Source: Modestobacter sp. VKM Ac-2977 (GTDB lineage: Bacteria > Actinomycetota > Actinomycetes > Mycobacteriales > Geodermatophilaceae). From it: a DNA stretch of 64,000 bases. The stretch covers positions 124,001 to 188,000 of the forward strand of contig NZ_JAPVBQ010000004.1 in NCBI RefSeq assembly GCF_026968045.1, given 5' to 3'. Shown here piece by piece: positions 8,786-17,876 of this stretch (position 1 is the first letter of the stretch; the number at the start of each line of letters is the position of its first letter). The position numbers and the translations under genes were made by a program. The notes under the pieces are model-generated. The model worked only from the letters and a program-made list of their open reading frames with translations. It did not search any database and was not told where the DNA came from.

Positions 8786-11454
8786 GAGGCGCCCACCCGA
8801 CCGGTCAGGCCGGGCCACAGCCGCCCGGTGTCGGACTCCAGCAGCTGCACCAGCCCGGCCAGCCCGACCGGGCGGGAGAGCAGGAAACCCTGCGCGTACC
8901 CGCAGCCGAGGCTGCGCAGGACCGTCAGCTGACTGGTGGTCTCCACGCCCTCGGCCACGACGTCGACGCCCAGGGTCGCGGCCAGCGTGACCACGGCCTG
9001 GCAGACCGCCCGGCTGTAGGGGTCCCGGTCGACCCGGGACAGCAGGCTCCGGTCCAGCTTGATGATGTCGACCGGCAGCCGGCCGAGGGCAGGCAGCGAG
9101 GAGCGTCCGCTGCCGAAGTCGTCGAGGGCGAGCCGCACGCCCATCAGCCGCAGCGCCGCCACGTCGTCGGCGAGCGCCTCGACCTCGAGGGTGGACTCGG
9201 CGATCTCCACCACGAGTCTCTCCGGCGGCAGGCCGCTGTCCCGCAGGGCAGTCGTCACGTCACCGACCAGCGTCCCGGCCGCGAGGTGGGCGGCCGAGAC
9301 GTTGACCGCCAGCTTCAGCACACCACCTCCCCGCGGCAGGGTCAGCGCAGCGGCGGTCGCCTCGCGCAGCACCCAGCGCTGCAGGTCCACCACCAGCCCG
9401 GCCCGCTCGGCGACCGGCAGGAACTCCTCCGGCGGCACCTCCCCGTACAGCGGGTGCTGCCAGCGCAGCAGCGCCTCGACCCCGGTGACCCGCTGGTCGT
9501 CCAGAGCGACGATCGGCTGCCAGGCCAGTGCGAGCTCGCCGCGCTCCCGGGCACCGACCAGGTCCTCACGCAACTGCTCCCGGCGGTCGCGGGCCGCGGA
9601 CAGCTCAGCGCGGTACCGGCGCACCGAGCCGCTGCCGGCCGACCGGGCGTCCACGACGGCGAGCTCGGCCCGGTCGACCGCCTCCCCCTCGGTCAGCCCG
9701 GGCTCCAGCGACACCAGCCCGACCGCACCGGACAGGTCCACGATCCCGGCGTCGGTCGCGATCGGCTCCTCGATCACCGCCAGGCAGCGGTCGGCGAGCC
9801 GGTCGTGCTCGTCCCCGGTCCCGTGCGCCAGCACGCTGAACAGCTCGGTACCGACCCGGGCCACCTGGTCCTCGCCGCGCACGGTCGCGCGCAGCCGGCG
9901 GGCGACCTCGGTCAGCGTCGTCTCGACGACCTCGCTGCCGGCGTTCTCCAGAGCCTCGCGCAGGCCGTGCAGCTCGACCAGCAGCAGCGCGGCGTCGGTC
10001 GGTGCGTCGTCCGCACCGGCCAGCAGCCCGGCCAGGGCCAGCCGTTGGGCCGCTCGGTTCGGCAGCCCGGTGAGCGGGTCGACGAAGGCCAGCGAGCGCA
10101 GCTCGTGCTCCCGGTCGAGTCGGGCGGTGACGTCGCGGCAGGCCAACACGAGCGCGGCGACGTCGGCGTCCGCACGCAGGTCGCTGACCCCGGCCTCGAA
10201 GACCCGCCAGGCGCCGGTGCGGTCGGCCAGCCGGAAGCAACGCAGCCCGATGACGTCCCCGTCCGCCCCCTCGCCGGTGAGCCATGCGGTCACCTCGGCG
10301 GCGTCCTCCGGGTGCACGACGTGCGGCAGCAGCCGGCCCCGCAAGCCCGGCCCGGCGGCCGGCTCCACGGCGGGAGCCGCCCAGCTGATCCGCAGGTCGC
10401 CGTCGAGGATGAGCACCGCGTCGCTGCTGGAGCGGACCAGCGAGCGGAAGTAGGCCTCGCGCCGTCGCAGCCGCGCGGCGATCCGGTGCTCGACCCGGGC
10501 GGCGGTGGCCCGGTGGACGGCGGTCAGGGAGAGACAGGCCAGCAGGGCGATCGTGGCGGCCGGGGAGGGATCGGCACCCAGCAGCGGCGCACCGAGGTAG
10601 GCGACCCCGGCGGCCACGGTCACCAGGTGCGGGAGCAGTTGGCCGACCACGTTGAGCCGGGCACTGGTCCGGGTCGGCGGCGCCTCGGCGTGCGCGCCCG
10701 GGTCACGCACCGCCGCCAGGCAGACCAGCAGCAGGCCGACGAGCTCACCGGCGGGTGCGGCGCCGTCCAGGACGGAGAGGTGCAGCTCCTCGCCGGCGAT
10801 CGCGAGGCCGTGCGTGGTCGCCCAGGTCGCTGCGGCGAGCAGCAGCAGGGCGCCGGCACACCGGCGCGGCCCGGGGGACGCCGCGATCAGCAGGAGGACG
10901 GCGGACAGCACCGAGGCGGTCACCAGGCAGGCGACCTCCAGGACGATGCGGTCCGCGCCCTCCAGGGTCTGCGTCCGCATCGCCGGTCCGACCACCAGCA
11001 CCTGGGCCAGGACGAGGGAGGCGCAGAAGAACAGGGCGGTCTCGGTGGCCAGCCGGGCACCGCCACGGCGCAGCCTGCCCGGGGACAGCAGGGTGAGGAC
11101 GGCGACCAGCGCGAGCAGCGCCGCCGGCAGCTGGACCAGTTGCCCGGCGGCGTCGAACACGCCCTCCGGCCGAGGGTCGGGCAGCAGCCGGGCGAGCAGG
11201 CTGGTGCCCAGCCCGAGGAGCACGGCGAGGGAGAGCAGTCGCCAGCCGCGCAGGCCACCGGAGAGCCGGCCCCCGGCGCGCCAGAGCAGCCCGGCGGTGA
11301 CCAGCGCGGCAGCGCACAGCAGCAGGTCGGCGGCCAACGGGGCGGCACCGCCCGCTGCCCCGGTGAGCACCGGGACGGCGACCAGCCACCCATGTGCCCG
11401 CCACCGGCGCGTCCGCTCCACCCCAGGACTGTCGGCGCGGGAGCGCGCCGGCAA
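8782..11454 (-). CDS. Membrane-bound degenerate GGDEF / intact EAL protein, probable c-di-GMP phosphodiesterase
   Basis: Paralogue of the following gene, about 890 residues, with the same order: multi-pass membrane region (about 1-310), PAS-like region, GGDEF-like domain, EAL domain. The cyclase signature reads VGTELF near residue 534 in place of GGDEF, so cyclase activity is unlikely, yet the I-site RxxD (RGED) is kept five residues before it. The EAL domain looks complete: EALLRWQHP, NVSAAHL, LDDFGSGRSS, AEGVET. Inference: a phosphodiesterase with c-di-GMP sensing. The start is uncertain: TTG 11454 gives the longest sensible protein, a GTG 33 nt further in is an alternative, and neither has a clear ribosome site. 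Confidence 0.85.
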   Translation of the reverse strand: MPARSRADSPGVERTRRWRAHGWLVAVPVLTGAAGGAAPLAADLLLCAAALVTAGLLWRAGGRLSGGLRGWRLLSLAVLLGLGTSLLARLLPDPRPEGVFDAAGQLVQLPAALLALVAVLTLLSPGRLRRGGARLATETALFFCASLVLAQVLVVGPAMRTQTLEGADRIVLEVACLVTASVLSAVLLLIAASPGPRRCAGALLLLAAATWATTHGLAIAGEELHLSVLDGAAPAGELVGLLLVCLAAVRDPGAHAEAPPTRTSARLNVVGQLLPHLVTVAAGVAYLGAPLLGADPSPAATIALLACLSLTAVHRATAARVEHRIAARLRRREAYFRSLVRSSSDAVLILDGDLRISWAAPAVEPAAGPGLRGRLLPHVVHPEDAAEVTAWLTGEGADGDVIGLRCFRLADRTGAWRVFEAGVSDLRADADVAALVLACRDVTARLDREHELRSLAFVDPLTGLPNRAAQRLALAGLLAGADDAPTDAALLLVELHGLREALENAGSEVVETTLTEVARRLRATVRGEDQVARVGTELFSVLAHGTGDEHDRLADRCLAVIEEPIATDAGIVDLSGAVGLVSLEPGLTEGEAVDRAELAVVDARSAGSGSVRRYRAELSAARDRREQLREDLVGARERGELALAWQPIVALDDQRVTGVEALLRWQHPLYGEVPPEEFLPVAERAGLVVDLQRWVLREATAAALTLPRGGGVLKLAVNVSAAHLAAGTLVGDVTTALRDSGLPPERLVVEIAESTLEVEALADDVAALRLMGVRLALDDFGSGRSSLPALGRLPVDIIKLDRSLLSRVDRDPYSRAVCQAVVTLAATLGVDVVAEGVETTSQLTVLRSLGCGYAQGFLLSRPVGLAGLVQLLESDTGRLWPGLTGRVGAS

Positions 11455-11464
11455 CAGCGCGAGC

Positions 11465-11498
11465 GGCCCGGCCTCACCCCATCGGGCGGGGCCGGGCC
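11465..11498 (-). terminator. Possible terminator after ilvD
   Basis: Inverted repeat GGCCCGGCC (11465-11473) with GGCCGGGCC (11490-11498) just past the ilvD stop. No T tract. It lies between ilvD and the GGDEF/EAL pair. Confidence 0.4.
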
Positions 11499-11508
11499 GG
11501 TGCGGGCG

Positions 11509-13275
11509 TCAGCCGCAGACCGCGCCCTGGGCCGCCGAGCCGACCAGCTTGGCGTACTTGGCGAGCACGCCCCGGGTGTAGCGCGGGGCCGGCGGCGCCC
11601 AGCCCTCCCGGCGGCGGGCCAGCTCCTCGTCGTCGACCAGGAGCTCCAGCGTGCGGGCGGCGAGGTCGAGCCGGATCGTGTCGCCGTCGCGGACGAAGGC
11701 GATCGGGCCGCCGTCGACGGCCTCGGGCGCGATGTGGCCGACGCACAGGCCGGTGGTGCCGCCGGAGAACCGGCCGTCGGTGAGCAGCAGCACGTCCTTG
11801 CCCAGCCCGGCGCCCTTGATCGCACCGGTGACGGCGAGCATCTCGCGCATGCCGGGGCCGCCGCGCGGGCCCTCGTAGCGGATCACCACGACGTCGTCCT
11901 TCTTGAGCGTGCCCTCGGTGACGGCGTCCATCGCACCCTGCTCGCCGTCGAAGACGCGGGCGGTGCCCTCGAAGACGTCGGCGTCGAAGCCGGCGGACTT
12001 CACCACCGCACCCTCCGGCGCGAGCGAGCCGCGCAGGATCGTCAGGCCGCCGGTCTTGTGGATCGGGTCGTTCATCGCGTGCACGATCGTGCCGTCGAGG
12101 TCCGGCGGGCTGATCTCGGCGAGGTTCTCGGCCATCGTCTTCCCGGTGACGGTGAGCACGTCGCCGTGCAGCAGACCGGCGTCCAGGAGTGCGCGCAGCA
12201 CGACCGGCACGCCGCCGACGCGGTCGACGTCGGTCATCACGAACCGGCCGAACGGCTTCACGTCGGCCAGGTGCGGGGTGCGGTCACCGATCCGGTTGAA
12301 GTCGTCGAGGGTGAGGTCGACGTCGGCCTCGTGTGCGATCGCCATCAGGTGCAGGACGGCGTTGGTCGAGCCGCCCAGCGCCATGACGACGGTGATCGCG
12401 TTCTCGAACGCCTTCTTGGTCATGATCTGCCGCGCGGTGATGCCCTTGCGCAGCAGCTCGACGACGGCCTCACCGGAGGCGATCGCGATGGCGTCCCGGC
12501 GGGCGTCCGGCGCCGGCGGCGCAGCACTGCCGGGCAGGGCCATCCCCAGCGCCTCGGACACGCTGGCCATCGTGTTGGCGGTGTACATGCCACCGCAGGA
12601 GCCCATCCCGGGGCAGGCGGCCTTCTCGATGGCGGTCAGCTCGTCGCGGGTGATCTTCCCGGCGGCGCAGGCGCCGACGCCCTCGAAGACGTCGATCAGG
12701 GTGAGGTCCTTGTCGCCGAGCTTCCCCGGCAGGGTGGAGCCGGAGTAGACGAACACGCTGGCCAGGTCGAGGCGGGCGGCGGCCATCAGCATGCCGGGCA
12801 GCGACTTGTCGCAGCCGGCCAGCAGCACCGACCCGTCCAGCCGTTCGGCGAACATGACCGTCTCGACCGAGTCGGCGATGACCTCGCGGGAGACCAGCGA
12901 GGCGCGCATCCCCTCGTGGCCCATGGAGATGCCGTCGGAGACGGAGATGGTGCCGAACTCCAGCGGGTAGCCGCCGGCGGCGAACACGCCCTCCTTGGCC
13001 CGCTTGGCCAACCGGTCCAGCGACAGGTTGCAGGGGGTGATCTCGTTCCAGGACGAGGCGACGCCGATCTGCGGCTTGGCGAAGTCGTCGTCGCCCATGC
13101 CCACCGCCCGGAGCATGGCCCGGGCCGGGGCCTTGGCATCCCCGTCGGTGACCTCGCGGCTGCGGGGCTTGATGTCGGCGGTGGCGGAGCTGGTGGGGCG
13201 GTCCTCGACGGTCGTCACGACCGGCGATGGTAGGCCGGTCGCGGCCGGTGCACCGGTCGGCTGGGTGGTCGTCAT
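11509..13275 (-). CDS. ilvD: Dihydroxy-acid dehydratase
   Basis: Iron-sulfur enzyme that dehydrates 2,3-dihydroxy acids to the 2-oxo acids of valine and isoleucine, the third step of the pathway. 588 residues, standard for IlvD. Cluster and active-site segments are visible: [32 protein letters not shown] and [17 protein letters not shown] supply the conserved cysteines. ATG 13275 was chosen because AGGAG lies 7 nt upstream; the first 35 or so residues are a variable low-complexity lead. It starts only 13 nt after the BASS transporter stop, with its ribosome site inside that gap, so the two are probably cotranscribed. Confidence 0.96.
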   Translation of the reverse strand: MTTTQPTGAPAATGLPSPVVTTVEDRPTSSATADIKPRSREVTDGDAKAPARAMLRAVGMGDDDFAKPQIGVASSWNEITPCNLSLDRLAKRAKEGVFAAGGYPLEFGTISVSDGISMGHEGMRASLVSREVIADSVETVMFAERLDGSVLLAGCDKSLPGMLMAAARLDLASVFVYSGSTLPGKLGDKDLTLIDVFEGVGACAAGKITRDELTAIEKAACPGMGSCGGMYTANTMASVSEALGMALPGSAAPPAPDARRDAIAIASGEAVVELLRKGITARQIMTKKAFENAITVVMALGGSTNAVLHLMAIAHEADVDLTLDDFNRIGDRTPHLADVKPFGRFVMTDVDRVGGVPVVLRALLDAGLLHGDVLTVTGKTMAENLAEISPPDLDGTIVHAMNDPIHKTGGLTILRGSLAPEGAVVKSAGFDADVFEGTARVFDGEQGAMDAVTEGTLKKDDVVVIRYEGPRGGPGMREMLAVTGAIKGAGLGKDVLLLTDGRFSGGTTGLCVGHIAPEAVDGGPIAFVRDGDTIRLDLAARTLELLVDDEELARRREGWAPPAPRYTRGVLAKYAKLVGSAAQGAVCG

Positions 13276-13288
13276 GGCGTGCTCCTGA

Positions 13289-14266
13289 TCAGGGACGGGG
13301 GCCGGGGGCACCGGCCGGGAGGGTGGGCTCGGACGCAGGCGCGGCGCTCCGGCGCGCCCAGTGGCCGGCCAGCAGCGAGCCCGAGACGTTGTGCCAGACC
13401 GAGAAGAGCGCCGCCGGCAGCGCGGCGGCGGCGGAGAAGTGCGCCGTGGCCAGGGCGGCGGCGAGGCCGGAGTTCTGCATGCCGACCTCGATGCTGACCG
13501 CCCGCCGGCCCTGCTCGTCGAAGCCGCAGGCGCGGGCCACCGCGTAGCCCAGCGCCAGGCCGAGCAGGTTGTGCGCGACGACCGCCACGACCACGAGCAG
13601 CCCCACCGACAGCAGGGTGTCCGCGCTCGCCGCGACGACGATCGCCACCACGACCGCGATCCCGGCGACCGAGACCAGCGGGAGCAGGTCGAGCAGCCGT
13701 TCGATCAGCCGCGGGACGAGCCGGCGCAGCAGCAGCCCGAGCAGGACCGGCACCAGCACGATCTGCAGGATGGAGGTGAACAGCCCGGCGCCGTCGACCG
13801 GGAGGTACTGCCCGGCCAGCCACAGCACCAGCAGCGGGGTGAGCAGCGGCGCCAGCAGCGTGGAGACCGACGTCATCGCCACCGACAGCGCGGTGTCGCC
13901 ACGGGCCAGGTAGACGATCACGTTCGACGCGGTGCCGCCGGGGGCGGAGCCGACCAGCACCATCCCGGCCGAGAGCGCCGGGGAGAGGTCGAGCGCCTCG
14001 GCGATGCCGAACGCCAGCCCGGGCATGACGACGAACTGGGTGGCCACCCCGGCCAGCAGCGCCCAGGGACGGCGCGCCACGATCGCGAAGTCGACCGGCC
14101 GCAGGGTCATGCCCATCCCGAGCATGATCACCGCGAGCAGCCACGGGACCGCCGCCGTCCCCCCGGCGAACGCCCCGGGGACCGCCAGCGCCAGCGCGCC
14201 GGCCAGCACGACGATGACGGCGAACCAGCGCCCGACGAACGAGCTCACGGCCCTGACCTGGTGCAC
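13289..14266 (-). CDS. Bile acid:sodium symporter (BASS/SLC10) family transporter
   Basis: Integral membrane transporter of about 325 residues with nine or ten hydrophobic helices. The family core is visible in [20 protein letters not shown] and, in the second half, [16 protein letters not shown], two conserved BASS signatures. Bacterial members carry organic anions, including 2-oxo acids and pantoate relatives, usually with Na+; the substrate here is unknown. GTG 14266 was chosen because GAGAGGAG lies 6 nt upstream. It is immediately upstream of ilvD, so export or uptake of a branched-chain 2-oxo acid or derivative is a reasonable guess. Divergent from the MmyB-type regulator. Confidence 0.88.
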   Translation of the reverse strand: MHQVRAVSSFVGRWFAVIVVLAGALALAVPGAFAGGTAAVPWLLAVIMLGMGMTLRPVDFAIVARRPWALLAGVATQFVVMPGLAFGIAEALDLSPALSAGMVLVGSAPGGTASNVIVYLARGDTALSVAMTSVSTLLAPLLTPLLVLWLAGQYLPVDGAGLFTSILQIVLVPVLLGLLLRRLVPRLIERLLDLLPLVSVAGIAVVVAIVVAASADTLLSVGLLVVVAVVAHNLLGLALGYAVARACGFDEQGRRAVSIEVGMQNSGLAAALATAHFSAAAALPAALFSVWHNVSGSLLAGHWARRSAAPASEPTLPAGAPGPRP

Positions 14267-14344
14267 CCCGGACTCCTCTCGCGCGCAGCACTGCGGCCGG
14301 CCAAGCGTGCGGGCCGGTGGACGGGGGCACAAGGAGACCCTTGA

Positions 14345-14358
14345 TGCTGGTACTGGCA
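14345..14358. promoter_or_regulatory. Possible operator between BASS gene and regulator
   Basis: TGCTGGTACTGGCA is an imperfect 14-bp palindrome centred on GTAC (5 of 7 base pairs match). It lies in the 124-bp divergent gap, 32 nt before the regulator start. It could be a site for that regulator; weak on its own. Confidence 0.3.
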
Positions 14359-14390
14359 CCACCACCCGACGTCGTCCCGAGGAGGTCCGC

Positions 14391-15218
14391 GTGACCGGTT
14401 CCCCACGCACCGAGCTGGCGGCCTTCCTGCGCTCCCGGCGCCGGCAGGTGGAGCCCGCCTCGGTGGGGCTGCCCGGGCACGGCGCCCGGCGCGCACCCGG
14501 GCTGCGCCGGGAGGAGGTCGCGCTGCTGTCCGGGGTCAGCCACACCTGGTACACGTGGCTGGAGCAGGGCCGGGACATCTCGCCGTCCCGGCAGGTGGTG
14601 GACGCCGTCGCCCGCACACTGCAGCTCTCGCCGGCCGAGCACGAGTACGTGCTGCGGCTGACCGGGCACGCCGCGACGGCACCGGCCGAGCCCGGTCCGG
14701 CGGAGCTGCCGGCACACGCCGTGCGGCTGCTGGACGCCCTGGGCCCCTCCCCCGCGTTCGTCCTCACGCACAGCTGGTCGATCCTCGGCTGGAACACCGC
14801 CTACGAGCGGCTCTACCCCGGGGTGGCCACGGCGCCGGAGGACGAGCGGAACCTGCTGTGGGTGGTGTTCACCGACCCCGCCGTGCGCAGCCTGCTCGGC
14901 GACTGGGCCACCGACAGCCGACGCTTCCTCACCCAGTTCCGGGCCGAGGTCGGCAGCCGGGTGCACGACCCGGCCGTCGTCGACCTGGTCGCCCGGCTGC
15001 AGGCGGCCAGCGAGCACTTCCGGGCCGGCTGGGCCAGCCACGACGTCGACTCGTTCAGCTCCAGCGAGCGCCGCTTCGAGCACCCCGAGGTGGGCGGCCT
15101 GCTGCTGGAGCACCACCAGCTCACCCTGGCTGACTCCCCGGACCTGCACCTGGTCGTCTACACGGCCGCCGCGGGCACCGACAGCGCCGCCCGGCTGGCC
15201 CGGCTGAGCAGCGACTGA
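14391..15218 (+). CDS. XRE-type transcriptional regulator, MmyB family
   Basis: 275-residue DNA-binding regulator. An N-terminal helix-turn-helix of about 80 residues carries the family signature RRAPGLRREEVALLSGVS followed by TWYTWLEQGRDISPS. The C-terminal part is the PAS-like ligand-binding domain of MmyB-type proteins, with LTHSWSILGWNTAYERLY and ERNLLWVVFTDP. In this family that pocket can bind a fatty acid or similar hydrophobic ligand (established for some members). GTG 14391 is preceded by GAGGAGG. Divergent from the BASS-ilvD pair, which it may control. Confidence 0.9.
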   Translation: MTGSPRTELAAFLRSRRRQVEPASVGLPGHGARRAPGLRREEVALLSGVSHTWYTWLEQGRDISPSRQVVDAVARTLQLSPAEHEYVLRLTGHAATAPAEPGPAELPAHAVRLLDALGPSPAFVLTHSWSILGWNTAYERLYPGVATAPEDERNLLWVVFTDPAVRSLLGDWATDSRRFLTQFRAEVGSRVHDPAVVDLVARLQAASEHFRAGWASHDVDSFSSSERRFEHPEVGGLLLEHHQLTLADSPDLHLVVYTAAAGTDSAARLARLSSD

Positions 15219-15262
15219 CCGACCCCCACCGGCCACCCCGCCGGATCTGGGACCATCGAGGG

Positions 15263-15625
15263 GTGGCTGTCGCTCGGATGCGGATGAGCCGGATCGCGCT
15301 CGTCCCCGTCCTCTTCCTGACGATCTGCGTGCTCCCGGTGACCGTCGGCACGCCCTGGGCGTGGCTGCTGATGGCGGTGCCGCTGGCGCTGGCCGCCTGG
15401 GTGTTCCGGGTCGGCGTCGACCTCGGGGACGACGGGGTCACCGTGCGGTCGCTGGTCGCCCGCCGCACGATCGCCTGGCCCGAGGTGGCCGGCATCCGGG
15501 TCGGTGCACGCGCCGACCTGTGGCTGGTCACGACCGCCGGCACCCAGCTGCAGCTGCCGGTGCTGCGGGCCCGCGACCTGCCCCGCCTGGCCGCCCTCTC
15601 CGGCGGCCGCATCCCCGCCCCCTGA
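15263..15625 (+). CDS. Small membrane protein with bacterial PH-like domain
   Basis: About 120 residues. Two adjoining hydrophobic segments (about residues 10-47) are followed by a short PH-like beta domain with GDDGVTVRSLVARRTIAWPEV and WLVTTAGTQLQLPVL, typical of actinobacterial bPH_6 proteins such as the low-molecular-weight antigen Cfp6 family. Molecular role unknown. The start is uncertain: GTG 15263 sits 6 nt after a GACCAT box, suggesting a leaderless message, but in-frame ATGs at 15278 and 15284 are alternatives. Ends in a hairpin element shared with the convergent dehydrogenase. Confidence 0.8.
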   Translation: MAVARMRMSRIALVPVLFLTICVLPVTVGTPWAWLLMAVPLALAAWVFRVGVDLGDDGVTVRSLVARRTIAWPEVAGIRVGARADLWLVTTAGTQLQLPVLRARDLPRLAALSGGRIPAP

Positions 15626-15685
15626 GGAAGGACCCCACTGCCCCCACCACTCGCAAGCTCGCGGCGGGCCCCTGCAGCGGGGCCG
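15626..15685. terminator. 3' hairpin element, copy C (convergent stops)
   Basis: Fills the gap between two convergent stop codons. Arms CCCCACTGC (15633-15641) and GCAGCGGGG (15674-15682) pair with one mismatch. The 5' part reads GAAGGACCCC after the stop, as in the copies near 22819, 48326 and 63881. Probably a bidirectional terminator. Confidence 0.6.
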
Positions 15686-16651
15686 TCAGTACTCGGTGAC
15701 CACGTTGGACAGGGGCTCCCCGGCCAGCACCCGGGCCAGCTGGTCGGTGACGGCTGCGGTGGCGCGGTCATTGGTGGCGGGCACCGCGCCGGCCACGTGC
15801 GGGGTGAGCAGCAGGTTCGGCGCGGACCACAGCGGGTGGCCGGCGGGCAGCGGCTCGGGGTCGGTCACGTCCAGGGCGGCGCGCAGCCGGCCCGAGGTCA
15901 GCTCGGCCAGCAGGGCGTCGGTGTCGACCACCACACCGCGGGCGGCGTTGACCAGCAGGGCGTCGTCCTTCATCGCGGCGAGGAAGGCGGCGTCGACGAG
16001 GCCGGTGGTCTGCGGGGTCACCGGCACGATGAGCACCACGACGTCGGCCTCGGGCAGCAGCTGCGGCAGTTCGTCGATGCTCCGCACCCCGTCCCGGGCG
16101 GTGCGGGCGACGTAGGTGAGGTCGACGTCGAAGCCGGCCATCATCCGGCCGATCGTCCGGCCGATGTCCCCGGCGCCCACCATCAGCACCTTGGCGCCGA
16201 TCAGCGAGTGCTCGGTGCGGAAGTCCCAGCGGCCGGCGTCCTGCTCGCGGGTGAAGTGCGGGATGCCCCGCTGCGCGGCCAGCGTGGCGGCGACCGCCCA
16301 CTCCGCGGTGGAGGGGGTGTGCGCGCCGCGGGCGTTGCACAGGGTGACCCGCTCGGGGAGCCGGCCGACGAACTTCTCCGCCCCGGCGCTCATCAGCTGC
16401 ACCAGCCGCAGCTGCGGCAGCGCGTCCAGCACCTCGGCGGCGATCTCCCCGCCGCCGCGCGGCACGAGCACCTGCGCCTGCGTCGCCTCCCCGGTGGGCG
16501 CCCCCTCGTCGGGGAACCGGTGGGCGCGGACGCGGGGCGAGAGGGCCTCGACCGCCTCGGCGAGGGCACGGGAGGGGACGAGCACGTGCAGCGTCTCCTC
16601 CGGGCCCAGGGGCAGCGTGGTGGCGGGGTCGGAGCCGGTGACGTCGGGCAC
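15686..16651 (-). CDS. D-2-hydroxyacid dehydrogenase family protein
   Basis: NAD(P)-dependent oxidoreductase of about 321 residues that acts on an unidentified 2-hydroxy or 2-oxo acid. Rossmann motif VLMVGAGDIGRTIG in the middle, VNAARGVVVDTDALLAEL with the catalytic Arg, DVTDPEPLPAGHPLW with Glu, and the catalytic His in LLTPHVAGAVP. This is the short single-pass type without the regulatory domains of SerA. GTG 16651 (VPDVTGSDP) was chosen because TAGGGT lies 8 nt upstream; the frame stays open for another 700 nt but that region belongs to the neighbouring gene on the other strand. Confidence 0.88.
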   Translation of the reverse strand: MPDVTGSDPATTLPLGPEETLHVLVPSRALAEAVEALSPRVRAHRFPDEGAPTGEATQAQVLVPRGGGEIAAEVLDALPQLRLVQLMSAGAEKFVGRLPERVTLCNARGAHTPSTAEWAVAATLAAQRGIPHFTREQDAGRWDFRTEHSLIGAKVLMVGAGDIGRTIGRMMAGFDVDLTYVARTARDGVRSIDELPQLLPEADVVVLIVPVTPQTTGLVDAAFLAAMKDDALLVNAARGVVVDTDALLAELTSGRLRAALDVTDPEPLPAGHPLWSAPNLLLTPHVAGAVPATNDRATAAVTDQLARVLAGEPLSNVVTEY

Positions 16652-16659
16652 GGGTCCCG

Positions 16660-16665
16660 ACCCTA
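16660..16665 (-). promoter_or_regulatory. -10 box, leaderless type, 2-hydroxyacid dehydrogenase
   Basis: TAGGGT on the minus strand, 8 nt before the GTG at 16651. Confidence 0.45.
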
Positions 16666-16703
16666 GGCGGGCCCGCTCGGCGCGGCGCGCCGGGCAGCCG
16701 CCG

Positions 16704-16709
16704 TACTGT
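16704..16709 (+). promoter_or_regulatory. -10 box, leaderless type, GSDH-like lipoprotein
   Basis: TACTGT, 7 nt before the GTG at 16717. No Shine-Dalgarno is present between them. Confidence 0.45.
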
Positions 16710-16716
16710 TGCCGAG

Positions 16717-17865
16717 GTGGGACGGCGGACGACGGCACCCGGTGCCCGGCGGCTGACGGCACTGCTCCTGGGCGGGCTGCTGCTGGCCGGTTGCGGTGGC
16801 GGCTACGAGCCGGCCGGCCCCTTCCGCGACGTGCCGCAGGGTCAGCCCCCGCAGGTCGCCCCGCCGCTGGAGAGCACCCCGATCCCGGCGCCCGGCCGGC
16901 CGTCCACCCCGGGCGCCGAGGACGAGCAGGCCGGTGACCCGAACGTGGTCGCCACCGACCTCGTCGTGCCCACCGCCCTGGCGCTGCTGCCCGACGGGAC
17001 GGCGGTGGTCGGTGAGCGGGACACCGGGCGGCTGCTGCAGGTCTTCCCAGACCGCGCCGAGCCGCGGGAGCTGATGACCGTGCCGGGCGTCGACACCGGC
17101 GGGGAGGGCGGGCTGCTCGGGCTGGCCCTCTCGCCGACGTTCGCCGAGGACGGGCTGTTCTACGCCTACGTCTCCACCGCGACCGACAACCGGGTGGTGC
17201 GCTTCCCGATCGGCGGCACGCCCAACCCGGTGCTGACCGGCATCCCCCGCGGCGAGGTGCACAACGGCGGCGGCCTGCTCTTCGGGCCGGACGGCGTGCT
17301 GTACGTGGGCACCGGCGACGTCGGCGACCCGGCTCTGGCGGCCGACCCGGCATCGCTGGCCGGCAAGGTGCTGGCCGTCGACGTCTTCGGTCAGCCGGTC
17401 GGCGCCGGCCCGGTCCTGACCCTCGGGCACCGGGACGTCACCGCGCTCTGCCAGGGCGGCGAGCAGCTCTACGGGACCGACGACGCGCTGCAGGGGCCCG
17501 ACGAGTTCAACGCCCTCGTGGCCGGCGGCGACTACGGGCCCGGCGGCATCGCACCGGTGCTCGAGGTGCCCGGGGAGGAAGGCGGGTTGGGTGGCTGCGC
17601 GGTCACCGGGCCCTACGTCTTCCTCGGGGCGCTCGACGGGCAGCAGGTGCACGTCGTCGAGCTCGACGGGGCGCGGGTCCCGGTCGAGGAGCCGACGGCG
17701 TTCCTGGACGAGGACTACGGCCGGCTGCGCGCGGTGGCCCTGGACGCCGAGGGCGCGCTGTGGATCACCACCTCCAACCGCGACGGGGTGGGCACGCCGG
17801 CCGAGGACGACGACAAGGTGCTGCGGGTGCTCCCGCCGACCTCCTCGGCCGGCTCCCCGCTGTAG
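16717..17865 (+). CDS. Glucose/sorbosone dehydrogenase-like (GSDH beta-propeller) lipoprotein
   Basis: Secreted, membrane-anchored protein of 382 residues. A type II signal peptide ends in LLAGC (Cys near 27), followed by a Pro-rich linker, then a six-bladed propeller of the PQQ-dependent GSDH type. Blade hallmarks: GEGGLLGLALSP, the His of GEVHNGGGLLFGPDG, and LYVGTGDVGDP. Family members oxidise sugars with PQQ, but many actinobacterial lipoprotein versions have no proven activity, so cofactor and substrate are open. GTG start 7 nt after a TACTGT box. It converges with the GNAT gene, only 11 nt apart. Confidence 0.86.
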   Translation: MGRRTTAPGARRLTALLLGGLLLAGCGGGYEPAGPFRDVPQGQPPQVAPPLESTPIPAPGRPSTPGAEDEQAGDPNVVATDLVVPTALALLPDGTAVVGERDTGRLLQVFPDRAEPRELMTVPGVDTGGEGGLLGLALSPTFAEDGLFYAYVSTATDNRVVRFPIGGTPNPVLTGIPRGEVHNGGGLLFGPDGVLYVGTGDVGDPALAADPASLAGKVLAVDVFGQPVGAGPVLTLGHRDVTALCQGGEQLYGTDDALQGPDEFNALVAGGDYGPGGIAPVLEVPGEEGGLGGCAVTGPYVFLGALDGQQVHVVELDGARVPVEEPTAFLDEDYGRLRAVALDAEGALWITTSNRDGVGTPAEDDDKVLRVLPPTSSAGSPL

Positions 17866-17876
17866 CCGGGCCGGGA

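Noticed and set aside
6251-8932. Open frame of about 890 codons on the plus strand
   Set aside because: Shadow of the PAS-GGDEF-EAL gene on the other strand; composition typical of a GC-rich antisense frame.
9286-13233. Very long open frame (over 1300 codons) on the plus strand
   Set aside because: It is antisense to ilvD and a GGDEF/EAL gene. Its translation is Gly/Arg/Gln/Pro/His-rich with no family motif, a usual artefact of GC-rich third positions.
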